DNA of 64,000 nt from Diphasiastrum complanatum. Its lineage: Eukaryota; Streptophyta; Lycopodiopsida; Lycopodiales; Lycopodiaceae. Where the stretch lies: positions 69,999,982 to 70,063,981 of the forward strand of contig CM055097.1 of assembly GCA_029204225.1 (NCBI GenBank), read 5' to 3'. Numbering within the stretch: the stretch's first letter is position 1; each line of letters opens with the position of its first letter. The notes under the pieces were generated by a model. That model searched no databases. It was not told the DNA's origin and saw only the letters and a program-made list of their open reading frames with translations. A program made the position numbers and the translations under genes. Positions 44,490 through 57,109 of this stretch are shown piece by piece.

Positions 44490-45018
44490 TAAGGCTCAAG
44501 TTTAAATCTAAATGAAAAGATGGCCAATATTTTTTCAAGACCTTCAAAAAACCATTTTTATAACTTGAATTGAGAAAAAAGGGGACCCAATATTTCATTG
44601 GGCCCCCAAATTGAAACAAAATTCCAAAAAAAAAAAAAAAGGTGGGAGGGGGCATGGGGTACAATCCCTCCCCCCCCCCCCCCCCCCCCCCCCCCGCGCC
44701 CCCGCTTCCTTTTCTCTCCCCCCTCCCCCCCGTACCCGCTCCCTCCCCCTCTCCCTCATAGCTCCTTCCCCTCCCCCCAGGCCGTTGCGCCCCCAATCGG
44801 GCCAGCAGCCCGGGGGGAGGGGAAGGAGCCACAAGGGAGAGGGGGAGGGAGAGGGGTTGTACCTTATGCCCCCTCCCACCTTTTTTGTTTGAATTTTGTT
44901 TCAATTTGGGGGGCCAATGAAATATTGGGCCCCCTTATTTCTCAATTCAAATTATGAAAACGGTTTTTTGAAGGCCTTGAAAAAACATTGGCCATCTTTT
45001 CATTTAGACTTTTAACTA
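44490..45018. mobile_element. ~530-bp foldback (hairpin) element with C-tract
   Basis: The left half, from about 44495 (AAATCTAAATGAAAAGATGG), is repeated in reverse complement in the right half, which ends near 45018. Paired blocks include CCCAATATTTCATTGGGCCC, AATTGAAACAAAATTC, GGTGGGAGGGGGCAT and AGCTCCTTCCCCTCCCCCC. The centre is near 44797. The left arm has an expanded run of about 30 C (44668-44695). No protein is encoded; the Pro- and Gly-rich frames follow base composition. It resembles a MITE or foldback element; no sure target duplication was found. Confidence 0.85.
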
Positions 45019-45199
45019 CATTGAATCACTTGTCGTTGCTATATTATTACGCTAGGTCTAAGTGAATCCTATTGAAGTATGAGTTAACCCATGGTGTGTT
45101 GGAGAGAGGGAGAGTAGCGAGAGTTGAGAAATGTGTCGTACGTTAGAAACAAAAAAAAAAAAAAATTAGCTTAGAGGGGTAAGACAAACACAAACGAGA

Positions 45200-45505
45200 C
45201 ATGAAACATGAACGAGAAACGACTCAAACGAGAAACGAACTCGAACAAAAATTGTTCGTGCGCAGCGGAACGAGCTATGCGACTCTCTCTGAAAGCATGA
45301 CTATGCCTATCAGAAGGAACAGAACGTTAGTGATGGAAATCATGGTCGTTCTTGATTACGTAGCCAAACATTAATAAACGAAGCACCAGAAGAATAATTT
45401 GTCGTGAATAGCCAGACAAATTATGTGTCACGAAGAGCTAGACAGTGCTCGATTGATAATTAGTCGCAAAACATTCGCGAAAGACAAGACTAAAAGTTAG
45501 TCATC
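45200..45505 (-). repeat. LTR-B family remnant
   Basis: Shares GATTACGTAGCCAAACATT and flanking sequence with the Copia-B2 LTR (24800s and 26350s). Truncated on both sides; it abuts Gypsy-2 integrase. Confidence 0.75.
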
Positions 45506-45507
45506 TA

Positions 45508-46160
45508 TTACCAGAAAGGGCAACTAGAAAGATCAGACAGAATGAATAATAAGCATAGCAATATTAACACAAATCTACGAAGCTTATTCAAGTGAAAAGG
45601 GGTAACCCACCCAGTGGCTTTCTTCGGGGTGGTGCGATAAGCCCAGATAGCTGAAAAAAATTTTGTTTCCCAATCAGAGCGACTGGTTTCAACTATCTTA
45701 GTCAAAATTTTACATATCGTCTTGTTAGTTGATTCGTCCTGGCCATTACATCTAGGATAGTACAGTGTATTGTTTCTTTGAACGACAAGGTAATGGCGTG
45801 GTAAATTATCAATGACAGCATTTAAAAAATGCGTGCCGTGATCACTAGCTAGCTCTATAAGGCAGCCAAAACGTGTAATAATGTTTTCGTAAAGAAAATG
45901 TGTGACAGTTTTTGCGTTGGCATCCTTCGTTGCTCGAGCCTCAGCCCACTTAGTAGGCTTCGCCTTCTATAATGGGAGTCAGTGGTGTGAAGTTTGCTTT
46001 GGTATTTTTCTTGGCTTGTTGACAGACCACATGTTTTAATGACAACAAATGTGTCCTTAAATAAAGATGGCCACCACAATCCTGCTTGAAGGATAATCTT
46101 AGCTGTGGCTTCAGCAAAGAAGTGGCCACCGCCAATGCCCTCATGAGCCTGAGATATGAT
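45508..46160 (-). pseudogene. Gypsy-2 integrase
   Basis: Minus strand: SQAHEGIGGGHFFAEATAKI with AGLWWPSLFKD begins the zinc-binding region. The CxxC part and first catalytic Asp lie in a degraded stretch (46040-45960). FGCLIELASDHGTHFLNAV near 45850 holds the second Asp, then TKIVETSRSDWETKFFSAIW and YRTTPKKATGW at 45705-45600. The C-terminal domain is missing. Confidence 0.8.
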
Positions 46161-47020
46161 AAGATCGACACAGATACAAAGTTTGCCGTTCTTTTTGGGG
46201 ACAACCACAATGGCGATACCCAATCAGTATGTTGAACTTCATAAATGAAGCCAACATCCATCAATTTCTTAATATCTTCATCGATCCGCTCATGATAGAC
46301 AGGGTTAGATCTATAAGATTTAGCCCTAACAAGCTTAGCATTGTCTTCTAAAGGAATCGTATGGACCACTATTTCAAGTGGGATTCCTTTCATTTCTGTA
46401 TAATTCCATGCAAATACATCCCTGTATTTGCAAAGCAGAGTTTCCCAATTATAAAGTTGGGCTGATGACACATGTGCACCAGCACGAACTATTTGATCTA
46501 TCTCCTCATCAAGATCTTTAAGGTTTAGCATAATTGTTTTAGTTGGTCCTTCAAAGGAGTTGGAACTTGGTGTAGGTTCCCGGTGTGGCTGTGATAACTG
46601 GATAACAACATCATCCAATGTGAAATATTTGGACTTCTGTGGAAGATCGAAGGGTGGTTCCACAAAGTTGTCGGGGACTTTGGGAATCGTCTGAGTTGAG
46701 GCACTACCTGAGGTGGAAGCTTGGTCTGATTGTTTGGTTTTTGTCTCCTTAGACAAGGGCTTTATCAGCTATTTAAGCTTCTCACGCATTTGTTTTTGAC
46801 GCTCGATTGATTTTGTATCAACTATGCCAGACTTTGTTTGGATACACATCCCATGTATATACTTTGGGTTTGGGCCTGTATGCTTGTGTGTTGGGTACTT
46901 TGGATGTCAGTTGGACGTGAACCAACGACCCTGGTAACTTGATCTCCTGAGGAATTGCTTTTGGCGGATAAGGTTGGGCATCTAGATATAGGAGGACATG
47001 TTCATCCATCATTTCTACAT
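46160..47020 (-). pseudogene. Gypsy-2 RT fingers and linker
   Basis: The frame 46756-45950 holds a Ser/Thr/Gln-rich linker (QASTSGSASTQTIPKVPDN), a conserved pre-RT helix (ETLLCKYRDVFAWNYTEM), then IVVHTIPLEDNAKL and LMDVGFIYEVQHTDWVSP. KKNGKLCICVD follows in the next frame and joins directly to integrase (LIISQAHEGIG) at about 46163. The palm, YVDD motif and RNase H are therefore deleted, at a different breakpoint from Gypsy-1. Confidence 0.85.
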
Positions 47021-47760
47021 CATCCATGGAAAGCATACCTTTTTTCCGAAACATGGGCGGTAGAGACGATAGGTTCTCCTGGGCACCAAGCTATAGGAAT
47101 CGGGTCAATCATAATAATTGGGATGATGGGTGTATCAATATCTGTAGAAGGTGGGAGAATATCCACATTTTCTGCAGCAGTTTCGATACAACATCGATTG
47201 GAATCAACACAGTCCACAGTGGCTAGTGCTTGATCCCAATTGATTATGTCCGTGGATCTTGTATAGTGGCCATTTAGTTGGATCGGGACACTATTTGATT
47301 CGTCATATATTGTTGATGACCAATCATCATAAACTTTAACAGGCTTGACATGGCCAGTTGAGTCAACAGTGACTCGTTTATCGTGATTGCCAAAGGTGAT
47401 TTTGCTATGCTTCCAATCTTGGACAACACCTGCCATCTGGAGCCAGGGTGTTCCAAGAAGGAGTTTATAAGTATGGACATCTTCTGGTAATTCTAAGATG
47501 ACACAATCAGTCACAAATTTGGCACCTGCTATTCGAACTTTAATATTTGATAAATGACTAGCAGGGTCTATAACTCGTTGATTAGCTATGCAAAGTTTAT
47601 ATCATGGTTGATCGAGGGTATGGAAGCCCCATGACTTCGCCAATGACAAAGCCATTATATTGACGCCTGATCTGCTATCAAGGATAGCATATACTATGGG
47701 ATAGTCTTTATAGGACAAAGGTAAGGTGATGCTAGTCCCCTTAGAAACACCTATATTCAG
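47020..47760 (-). pseudogene. Gypsy-2 protease
   Basis: Near 47685 the minus strand reads AILDSRSGVNIM: the DSG triad has Gly changed to Arg. KLLLGTPWLQMAG near 47455 is the second strand with the expected LLLGxPWL. ITFGNHDKRVTVDSTGHVK and STDIINWDQALATVDCV parallel Gypsy-1. Aspartic protease for polyprotein processing, inactive here. Confidence 0.8.
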
Positions 47761-48023
47761 CAGATTTATAGGAATCTGGAGAATTTCAGGAATCTCTTCT
47801 GTTTTCTATTGTTCATCAGGAATAGTAGGTAGCTGAAAACTACGATGGATATAACGTTGAAGCCCAGTGAAGGATTTTATCACGCTATGGAACGACATGG
47901 TGAGTTGAGCTTGCAGGAGGTCAGAAAATACTTCTCTTCAAGTCCCTATAAAAATTGCTCCTTTTCGGGGATTTGAGCTGATAACAGACTTTTCGTATGT
48001 TCTTCCTCTTGCAAAAACTCATC

Positions 48024-49430
48024 TCAAAATTCCTCGTATTGCGTTTGTTCCATGGTTAGGTCTAGGTAATCTTTTGGTAATGTGGAAGCCATCAAGTGGC
48101 TTCCTTGCAGGTCAGCTGATTTTATATTGTTTTGCTTCTGTTCTTGTTGTTGGCGTTGTGCTCTAGTTAGAATTCTAACAGGTTCGGATGATATATGACG
48201 TGCTGGAAGAATCATGTTAGGTTGTTTAGAACAATCCTTGAAACTGTGTTTGCGAACACAGTTTGGACATTCTGCATGGTATTGGTTTTTAACTTTACAG
48301 CCAACCATGAAGTGTCCTGTTTCACCACAAATAAAGCAGCGGTTGCTCATTGGTCCTGTCGCGATAGCGTAACCATCTTGGATGGCTAGTTATGCTGGAT
48401 TTTTTGGTGGTGTGAAATACTCATCCCGTTTGCACAAGCATGAGTTATCAGTTTGATATTGTTGGGAACTAGATGGTGGAAGTGTTGTATCATGATGATA
48501 TGAGTAATCATAGGAGTTTCTACCACATGTGCTTGTCTCGAGGATGCCTATGTTTTTGTGCTCCTAGATCAGTTTGTCCTCTTGGAGGTGGTCCTAAGAG
48601 TGCCAACTGTGGTTGAGGTTTGTGTCTAGGTTGTCTGGGCAACTCTTGTATATGGACTTGGTTGTTTCGTGGTTGGTAGTGCGTGTGTTGGTTCTGTGAA
48701 ACAAACGGTTGTCGAGGAGGTTGATAATGTCCCCCTGACTGGTTGTGAGGCTGGTTCCTTGGGTTATAATAGCAATAAAATGATGTATGCTCCATAAAGT
48801 CATAGATGTCACATTTGATCAATGAAGTATCTGGGACTTGCTGGTATGAAGGGCGTTCATTGCCAGTATGTGCACCTCGACAATGAGACCACCATGTGTT
48901 CTCTCGTCTATGGTGGATTTGGCCAGTGGGTAACTGACCTGGCATTGAACTCTGGATAGACTTAAGAGTGTTTTGAAACTCTTTCGTGAGTTTCTCCATC
49001 TGTTGTTGGTGTTGCTGGTTAAGCAACTCCATTTGTGTTTTCCACAACTGCTCTCATGTTTCGTCGTTTGGTCGAGCTTCTTGGACAGCACGATGTGCTC
49101 ACCGTTCACGTGGCTCATTGACATCTGAACCCTTGTCTTCTTCTTGAATGGCATCAGACATGGCTTGTTTCAATGATGTGTATTCATCATTGGAGCGAAG
49201 CTCACGTCATATCCATCGTGGGAGTCCAACGAGGAACCAAATTATGAGCATAGACTCAGTGGATTGCTCTGGTACCTAACTTTTTAAACTTTTAAATCGT
49301 TCAATGTAGTCACGTACTTTCTCCTCTTTTGTCATTTTGATGTTACTGAGCTTGACAGAAGGACTTTCGATCAAGCAAAATGGCTTGAAGCGTTTGATAA
49401 ATGTTACAAGATGTTCTATAAATGTATCAA
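48024..49430 (-). pseudogene. Gypsy-2 gag with two zinc knuckles
   Basis: Minus strand: MTKEEKVRDYIERFKSL near 49320 is the conserved gag helix; a coiled, Gln-rich segment (LLNQQHQQQMEKLTKEFQ) lies near 49020-48950, followed by a His/Pro/Gln-rich stretch to 48520. The nucleocapsid at 48350 has CFICGETGHFMVGC (CX2CX4HX4C) and CPNCVRKHSFKDC (CX2CX3HX4C), both intact. Stops and shifts near 49070 and 49240 break the frame. Confidence 0.8.
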
Positions 49431-49459
49431 TATACAAGTAGCACACTTCAAACTTTACA

Positions 49460-50440
49460 TCACGCCAAAGCTATGAATTTGAAGGCACTTTGTGCACTTG
49501 AAGATACATCAATTAAGCTATTAAGTGCATATATAATGTTTCCAAAGACAACTTGCCTTGCTTGATCCATATGATTGAGCCTTGATGGCTCCATCTTGTT
49601 ACTCAAAGTTTTTCTTGGAGTCCTTGGGTCTTGAGCTTGCTCCTCTACTTGACTTGACTCCAAACCATCAATGATTTGAATAAGGTGTTGATCCAAAGGT
49701 TCTTTTTCAAGTTTACAATATTCCACTCTTGAAAGATCACATTTCCACCATTGACAACTTCTTTGGTGGAAAACATGTAGATTCTACAATCTCTACTTGA
49801 AGAGCCTATCATTGAAGTAGGATAATCTTTGGTCCTTACATTGGAATGATCATGCACAATGCATGTGGACACAAAAATTTCCAAAACAAATGATGTTTCA
49901 TCTTTTATTACACTATTCAAACTATTACAAAAATAGTTATCCAATGAAATTGCTTTATCAACAACAAATGTAGATTGAAAAGCATTCAACTTTATTGTAT
50001 TGTTATATCTACATAAAGTACTAAACATCATCATTCTTAAAGATAAGAAACAAGTCACTTCATATCTATAAACACTATCTATGAACAAATCAAAGATAGT
50101 AGTGTCTCCAATGCTTTCCACCCTTGCAAGATGCACACTTGAATGGAAAATTTGCATGCAATTCGATGAATCGGCCGTTGTCATTGAGGACCTCCTTAAA
50201 GCTCTCATGTTTTGAGGCTGATCATCAAGATCTTCCTCTCTTTGATGTTCCTCCTCAATGCTAGCAAGATCACACTTTAACAAGATCTCCACTCGAGTGA
50301 TCTCCTCCTCTTCCAAGTTCACATTCTCAAAAGCAATATTAGCTTCCAATTTAAACAATCTTCTATATTTCAATCTTTTTGAAATGCAAACATCATTCTT
50401 CAAAATGGAATAAACTCCATGCTTAAAGTGGACATCCAAA
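49460..50440 (-). pseudogene. Copia-H remnant: protease tail to post-integrase region
   Basis: Open on the minus strand for 264 codons (50439-49645), then 49726-49460 in an overlapping frame. The start (DVHFKHGVYSILKNDVCIS, KYRRLFKLEANIAFE) resembles the end of copia protease/pre-integrase, and the end (GNVIFQEWNIVNLKKN, in another frame VECCKLEKEPLDQHL) resembles the strand after integrase. Integrase itself is missing, so the centre is deleted or replaced. No catalytic motif is visible; the call rests on overall resemblance. Confidence 0.5.
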
Positions 50441-51280
50441 CCACTTTCAAAGTATAAGGATGCAAATTTGTAACTAGTGCACCATAATCCAAATCCTCAT
50501 CTTATTGGCTCTTGAGGTCCAATCATATTAAAAGGTGCAAATCAAGAGATTCAATCATGTTTAGAGGTCATCACATACTTTTTAGAGCAAAACTCAAGCC
50601 ACCACTATATGGAAGTGAGCTCTCATTGTACTCGTTACACTTCTGGGAGATTTATTTTGGAGTTGTACAACCCATTTGTTATAAGTTATTAACAAACATG
50701 CACAATGAAGTCGACAACATGAAACCTAGTTTATCCTTGAACACACCCAAGCTATGGACTTTTTCCATCCCTAGATTAAAGCTTCCTCACCCTTGAGTCC
50801 GATGGAATAATCACAACATGAAAGCTTTTGACTATGCTACTACAACATCGACTTTTATCAAAGTTTTGAGTATGATACTACAACATCAATTGATATTTTT
50901 TTTCTTGAGTTAAGTTGGCCTTGGATTCATGCTTAGCTTGAACGTGTGAGTATTAGAAATGTCTAATGATAAGCTTTCTAGTTGTACATACATCCAATAT
51001 TAACTTTGTATCAGACTTGAGTTGTCAAGTCACATGGTGGGTACTACTACTAGGGACCTTCATGAACCCTGAAAATCACATGTTACTTGCTACATATTAA
51101 ACTCTATTTCACTCCTCTCCTTCCATGCCATTTCCTAGCCAGAGACATCCATTTGCTAGCATGCCATGTGCTATGAAATTTTGCAAGCAAGATACAATGA
51201 AAACTCATGAAACTCGTAGATGATTTACTCGCAGAATGTCAAAACCCAATATTCAAGAATTTATGAATTCATGGTCATGC
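50441..51280. other. No recognised feature
   Basis: Contains an open frame 50512-50796 (plus, 94 codons) without recognisable motifs. Probably further element debris. Confidence 0.35.
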
Positions 51281-51284
51281 AAAT

Positions 51285-51745
51285 TCCCTGGACTACTTTT
51301 AGGGTTCTTGGCTTGAACCATTTATTGTGCCCTAGTGGCATTCCTCCCGACATAGAGGACGTTTTCAAGCATACATCGGAATTGAGCAACAACTGGTCCA
51401 ATGGGTTCATGTTGAGCCCACGAACCTCTGGACACCTACCGTCTGAGGTTCTGATTGTTTTTTATTGAATTCGACCAATTCCTGGCTCGACGAGCCTAGA
51501 ATCTCATGACTACATTTAGGATTTCTGGTTCAGATGCACATTTTGTTGTGAGTACTGAACTGTTTGGAGCTCAGTTTAGTCTTCTGGATTTGTCTCAATG
51601 TGTAGCACATGACGGAACACAGGGTCTGAAAAACGGACTCCGTTCGACGACATTGGACCAATTCTCAGGAATGTTGGAAAGTAGTCCATTTAGTGACATT
51701 CTCCCCAACAGAAAGGGCATCTCTGGACAAACGACATCAGATGAC
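51285..51745 (-). repeat. Single inverted monomer of the 359-bp satellite family
   Basis: The reverse complement matches the 18-20 kb monomers over more than one period: AACGGACTCCGTTCGACGAC, GGAAAGTAGTCCATTTAGTG and TGGTCCAATGGGTTCATG are landmarks. It is isolated, 31 kb from the array and in opposite orientation. Confidence 0.85.
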
Positions 51746-51749
51746 CGTC

Positions 51750-52485
51750 TACCCTAATTGATTGGGGGATTACCGTCTACCCTACACCCCCTCCCTTTTG
51801 TACCCCAACAATCTTTTTTCCACCCACCTTCCTTTCACTTTCCCTCCCCTTTGACTTCATACATTTAATATAGCTTATAGTGTTGTTTTCTAACATAACT
51901 TTGATATGTGAAGAAAGCATTTCAACTCTAAAAGCTAACCCTAACCTAGTTTTTCCCATGTTGAAACTTTGTTTTGCCTTTTAAAATGTCATTTAAAACC
52001 CCCTCCGAAACATCTTTACACCTCCTTTCTATATCCGTCAAGCCCCACCCCAATCACCACTTTTGCTCTCCCAAATCCTAATTCTTAACCCACCTCTAGC
52101 GTTACCCATACTCTTAACCATAAACCTAACCCTATTTTCCCCTCTTTTTTCACCCCCTAAAGTCTATGTTACATTTTCCAAAGAACATTCCTAGCTCTCC
52201 CCCAACATCGGTTCTATCTCCACATCCTCTCTATCTCATAATCCATTAAGGCACTCCTACCCCCCTCAAAAAAAGTTGTAGATTACTCGTCAAAAAATAA
52301 TGGAACTTAAGTTATCATCACAATAACTTGATGATAAAGTAAACACAGAGTAGGTGGTGGGTCTACAAAGCTCCGACAAAGATAAAAAAAATTCACACAA
52401 AACTGGCTTGCATAACTTGAGTCTTGGACAAAGATCTCATATGGAAATTGCATGGTTTTTTGTAACATAAGTGCTCCACATAAGA
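51750..52485. other. Pyrimidine-rich spacer, no gene
   Basis: Plus strand rich in CCCTCC, CCCACC and CTAACCCTAACC-like runs (51925-52130). No coding frame. Confidence 0.45.
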
Positions 52486-52489
52486 AAAC

Positions 52490-53455
52490 ATGTTAGATCT
52501 GTCATAAATAGGTAGATAATGGAATGCGGAAAGTTCCTACTTCCAATGCATGACCACGCCTATCAAAAATTGAACAAAGCAGTAGCGATGGAAATCACGT
52601 TCAATCTTTAGCAACTAACTTTCACTAGATACAAAGTGATTACATAGCCAAATATAAAGTATTGAATTCTCAAACAATTTCTATCAGTAACAAAAGCAAT
52701 ACAGAGATGCATGACATATATTGAACGCAATAAAAAATAGTATTGATTCAGAAAAACAAAATCAGATGCTAATGAGTGCAAGACAATAGCGGATAGAAAC
52801 CGCGCATTCTAAAACTGTCTCTGAGTAACTAAGAAAAAAGTTTGATAATAAGCAGCTCTACTGATAAGTAGTAGCACAATAGCAATTCTAAAATTAATCT
52901 CTAAAAGATTGAGCTAAAATGCTCAAGAGAGTTCAAGCTTGAAAGCTTGATAGAGAGCTAACTACAATACTTTTTGATTGTGAATGATCTGCTTGATGAG
53001 AGCGCAGGAAGTCTCGTGTAATAACACTCAACTCCTCCACGATTCACAATGTTGATTCGTTGAACATTGAAAAGAGATGTATGAACAGCTGATTTATAGT
53101 AAGTAATTAGGTCATCAAATGGGATTGCTAGTTGAGTAGTGTCCACTGGCATTCATCCAGTTCCTTCTCAGAAATTGATTGCTAATAAGCGGTGAAAATT
53201 GGCCGTAAACAGTCTGTCTGCATAAATGAACTAAAACTGTTACTCTATAGAAATGAACTAAAACTGTCACAGGCGACAATGTCGGCCCTTTGCAAAAAAA
53301 ATGAGTGTCTAAAATCTCATTTCCTTCATATTTGAGGTAGCTCCACAATTTGCCAGAGTCATTTCCTTAACATTTGAGATACTTTGAAAAATGCAAAAAA
53401 TGCAACTCTACAGTTTTACTCGCAATTCATGATAGGCGAAAAATGCGAAAAAGAT
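52490..53455 (-). repeat. LTR-B family copy (solo or truncated)
   Basis: Parallels 26140 to about 27110 of the Copia-B2 LTR with about 80-90 bp extra near 52970-53060. It includes GATTACATAGCCAAAT, AGTTCAAGCTTGAAAGCTTG and ACTCGCAATTCATGATAGGC. It breaks off at 53455 into the LTR-K repeat. Confidence 0.85.
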
Positions 53456-53459
53456 GACT

Positions 53460-53795
53460 TCCCACGAGTTACATCCATTTATAGCAGGTTCAAATCTAAT
53501 TTGAAACTTGGTTTCCCTCCATAATGAAAAATCCTCCTATTTTTTGTGACTAGATTCAATGTCTCTACTACTCAAATTTGAATCTTCTAAAACTCGTGTA
53601 TTACAATTTTCCACACTTTCAAAAAGTGTTTATTCAAATTTTTTTAGACCAATACAACTTTGAAAAGTCAAACTCTTAGTCTAATATGAAAATTTGCCTC
53701 AATTGCCAAATATACAAATATGACCAAAATAGCAAAACTAGTTGAAATTTCTCACACTCCTTCAAAACTAGCTGAAATTTCTCACATTCACTGGT
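53460..53795 (-). repeat. LTR-K family copy
   Basis: Similar to 59495-59805: CACGAGTTACATCC(A/T)TTTATAG, TCTAGATTCAATGT or GACTAGATTCAATGTCTC, and CCCACACTTTCAAAAAGT(G/A)TTTATT are shared. On the minus strand it starts TGTGAGAAATTTCAACTAG after GAAGGAG, a PPT-like sequence. Confidence 0.8.
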
Positions 53796-53799
53796 CCAA

Positions 53800-56700
53800 G
53801 ACTGTAAAGTTCTATAGTTGGAATTGCTCCATTTTGTTTGTTATCTAGACTAGGAGGTATTTTCCATTTGTAAAATTCTCATTTACTCACTAAAAATTCT
53901 CTAGTGAATGTAGGCAAGGTAGGTGATAACGGCATAGTGATAGCAGCATATCATTAACTCCCAAAAATAGTGGTACAAACTTCCATCTTTCAAATGCATT
54001 GAAATATTATATATTCTAGAAGAAATGTTCAATGCTCAAAACACCACACTTGAGGAAGTAAATGATTGATTGAAAGCAAATTTGGAGGAGGTTGTACTTC
54101 ATCTTTATTTAGTAGCTAAACCTACTTTGGATTATCTTTATATCTCTATTTGTCTAAAATTACAAAACTTGTAAATTAATTATAAAATGTTCGAGAACAC
54201 GAAGGCATTGCATGTTCCAAATATGAGATCATTTCAATACATGATTTTTACGAAATTAGCTAATGGTTTCTATAAGAAGTGCATACAGATGGAGATACGT
54301 TTACCAGAAGAGAGGAATTGTCAGGTGGCCTGAGCAGCAGCGCCCAAGCTTGGGTATTTTGAAAAATTATGAGATACAGATCCCAAATGGTATTTCATTA
54401 TTTACAAAATCTGGAAGCCCTAAAATCTATTTCTCTATTATGTTAAACCTCTACTTTTTAGAAATTTCTTAAATACGAGACAATTAGATTGAGATTCATA
54501 TAATTCCTTCTGGTGTAGAACTTGGTTCTGATTCCTAGATCCAAATGTTAATCTCTATTTGATAGTTAATTATTGAGATGTAATATTTCTATCACTCGGT
54601 ATAGGATATTCTATGATTTTGAGGAACAAGTTGATGTGTAATATTATTGGATACTAATTACTGACTTTTTCAAATCTTTGATATCTTATACATTGTCTTT
54701 TAAGAACTTTTTAGTTGAAATTATGGAATTTCTTTCAAAAGGAGGAGAAGAAAAGATACAAATAAGACTTTCGATGAATCAGCCAGTTGCATAGAATTTT
54801 GAAAAAAAAATCCAGTATGTGTGCAAAGATAGAAATATCCAATTGAAATAGAGGAACTCTCTAAGTGATTATTTTAAATAATCTGGAACTAGAGGAGTTT
54901 TGGGGTTGTTGAGCTATGTGATATTCATGAATATGGGAAGTAGTGGTAAAGATTAAATTAAGGTTCACTGATTGTTGCCAAGTACCATTTTGTATAAGCG
55001 GAATAAAGCTTTAATCTTAATCTTATGTCCAAAGATGTCTGTATAAGTCGGCCTAATCTTGGTTTGTACACTAAGATTTGAAATAGGCTGATTGGTTGAA
55101 GAAATTTTGTTAATAAGAGTTAGATGATTGGAAAACTTGTGATGTGAAATTATTCACTTCAGAGATTACTCATGAGAAATAGAGTTTGTTTGTAGCTGGG
55201 TTGCAAGATTCTCAATGAGTTTATGTGAGTAACATATGTGGATTATAGATATCTACCAGTTTATATCCTATGTTTATGTATAGAAACATAGTGGGATATG
55301 TTGCTTATGTAAATCTCATCATAGTTCATTTTCGAACATTGTTATATTTAGATTATAAATGAGATTTCTTCACTCATTTAGTTATAGACTAAGTTCTCAT
55401 GTGTGTTTCCTATGTACTGAGTTTACATTGTATATTTAAACTAGTCAGAGTGCATAGACACATATGTTATTTAGAACAATCACTTGCAGGTTAATGGTTC
55501 TTAGTTGTTTATTTTGATCTATATTGCTTATAAGACACATGATTTGTGAGTCATCAAGATTCATCTATAGAAGTTGTATGCATAGAATATAGAATATTCT
55601 TGATATTGAATATTTCCTAAATGAGAAATATATCCCAAGTTATTGACTAGATCCCAATGAGCTCATATTGGATGACAGAGTCTAACTAATAGTAAGGATA
55701 ACCACTGAACTCAGTTGGAATTTAGCAGAACTTTGTATATCTTGATGTTGTTCTACGTGATTGTATAAAGTTTACATTGTTAAAGACGGATGTTATAATG
55801 GTCTTGAATTACTTGGTTGATTGTATAATTTGGGACTCATAATCTGCTTAAGAATCGGGTTGGAATAATATTTTTGGAATCCAATAATTTTCCTTGTGAA
55901 AATGACTTCAAATGTTTTTTTACATTTCTTGAGTGGTATGTTGTGCATGTACTCCAGTTTTTTTTTTATGATTATGATTTTGGAATCCTATAAATTATGA
56001 TTGACGAATCATAAGATTCTAAATATTTATGATCGACAGATCATAGATTGATACTTAAAGGTCATTAAAAGAAAAAAAATGTGAGGATCTTTAAGATAAT
56101 AAGTGATTCTTGATCAATTGGGAGAGTCAAGGACTCAGATCTGTTATTTTAACTCTAAATTTCTTTACTCCCATGCATATTTGAGATTATGTACATCTCA
56201 TAGGCATTTTTATTAAGTAATTGCTTACTTATGAGGAATTTGCTTACCTTTACAAATTGTAGACAAGGAACGCTTGTGCACTATTTTCAGCCTAACTTTG
56301 GTTGATTAGGAGTAGTTAAGTCTATCATGATTGAATGGTTGCTATTTCCTTGCATATGTTGCTAGGAATAGAGCGCTTAAATCAAGAGAGTATCTGTGGG
56401 GTATTCAGGACTGAGTTAAAGTCATTTTTATCTTGACGGATCTCCTAGAGATTTTGGTAGGATGAATGGTTGTACCATAGTTTTTTGAAAAAATTCTAAG
56501 TGTATTGGTCCCAAGAAGCATTTATGACAAGTCTACAAGTAATTGTGGATAGTCTTGGACCATAATTGTTTGGATTTTAACTTTTGAACATTTATTTTCA
56601 ATTAAAAGTGACATTTCACCCAGGGATTCATGTAAATTGAGGTTACGTGAAGGTGATGTTACTAGATTGGAGAGGATCGGACCCAATAGGAAAATTTATC

Positions 56701-57109
56701 TCTTAGTGTACTTCTAAAGATCGATATAGTACTTCAGTGCAGAGATAGATAATTAAAGAATTATTCCATCTCTAAGTACTTATTTGATATTGAAGTCAAA
56801 CTAAGGATTGATTTTCAGGGTAAATGTGAAAGTTAAAAGATTGATTTGTTAGCTTTTGAACTTGATCTTCATGATTGGTCGACTGCTCAATCCAGTGTAT
56901 AATGTAAATTAGTTTAGATGGTGATGACAATTAGATATATTGAAGATTTTGCCCATTTGGAGGACTTATCGCTCAATGTATCTTGAGATCTGAAAGAATA
57001 CTCAGAAAAAGAGATAAACAGATGAGGAATCGTTTTATTTATGGGTACTTGATTAGGTTGATTGGTCAGATAAAGGATAATAATACTACTCCATGACCAG
57101 TTTTTACAA
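53800..57109. other. Long AT-rich stretch without recognised genes
   Basis: No open frame over 75 codons, no LTR, no tandem repeat. Small domain traces may be hidden, but none is supported by eye. Confidence 0.5.

Larger units (their letters stand above)
45508..49450 (-). mobile_element. Gypsy-2: Tat-like gypsy element without LTRs
   Basis: Minus-strand order gag (49420-48400), zinc knuckle, protease (47720-47020), linker, RT start, integrase (46160-45508). It is the same family as Gypsy-1 by protease and linker motifs (STDIINW, LATIDC/LATVDC). Both ends are truncated: the 3' side by an LTR-B remnant, the 5' side by Copia-H. Confidence 0.85.

Noticed and set aside
44595-44957. Pro- and Gly-rich frames of 90-150 codons on both strands
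   Set aside because: Produced by the C-tract and the inverted repeat of the foldback element; no start context or conserved motif.
51925-52135. Telomere-like CTAACCCTAACC runs
   Set aside because: Only two short imperfect runs; the plant telomere unit is CCCTAAA and no tandem array is present.
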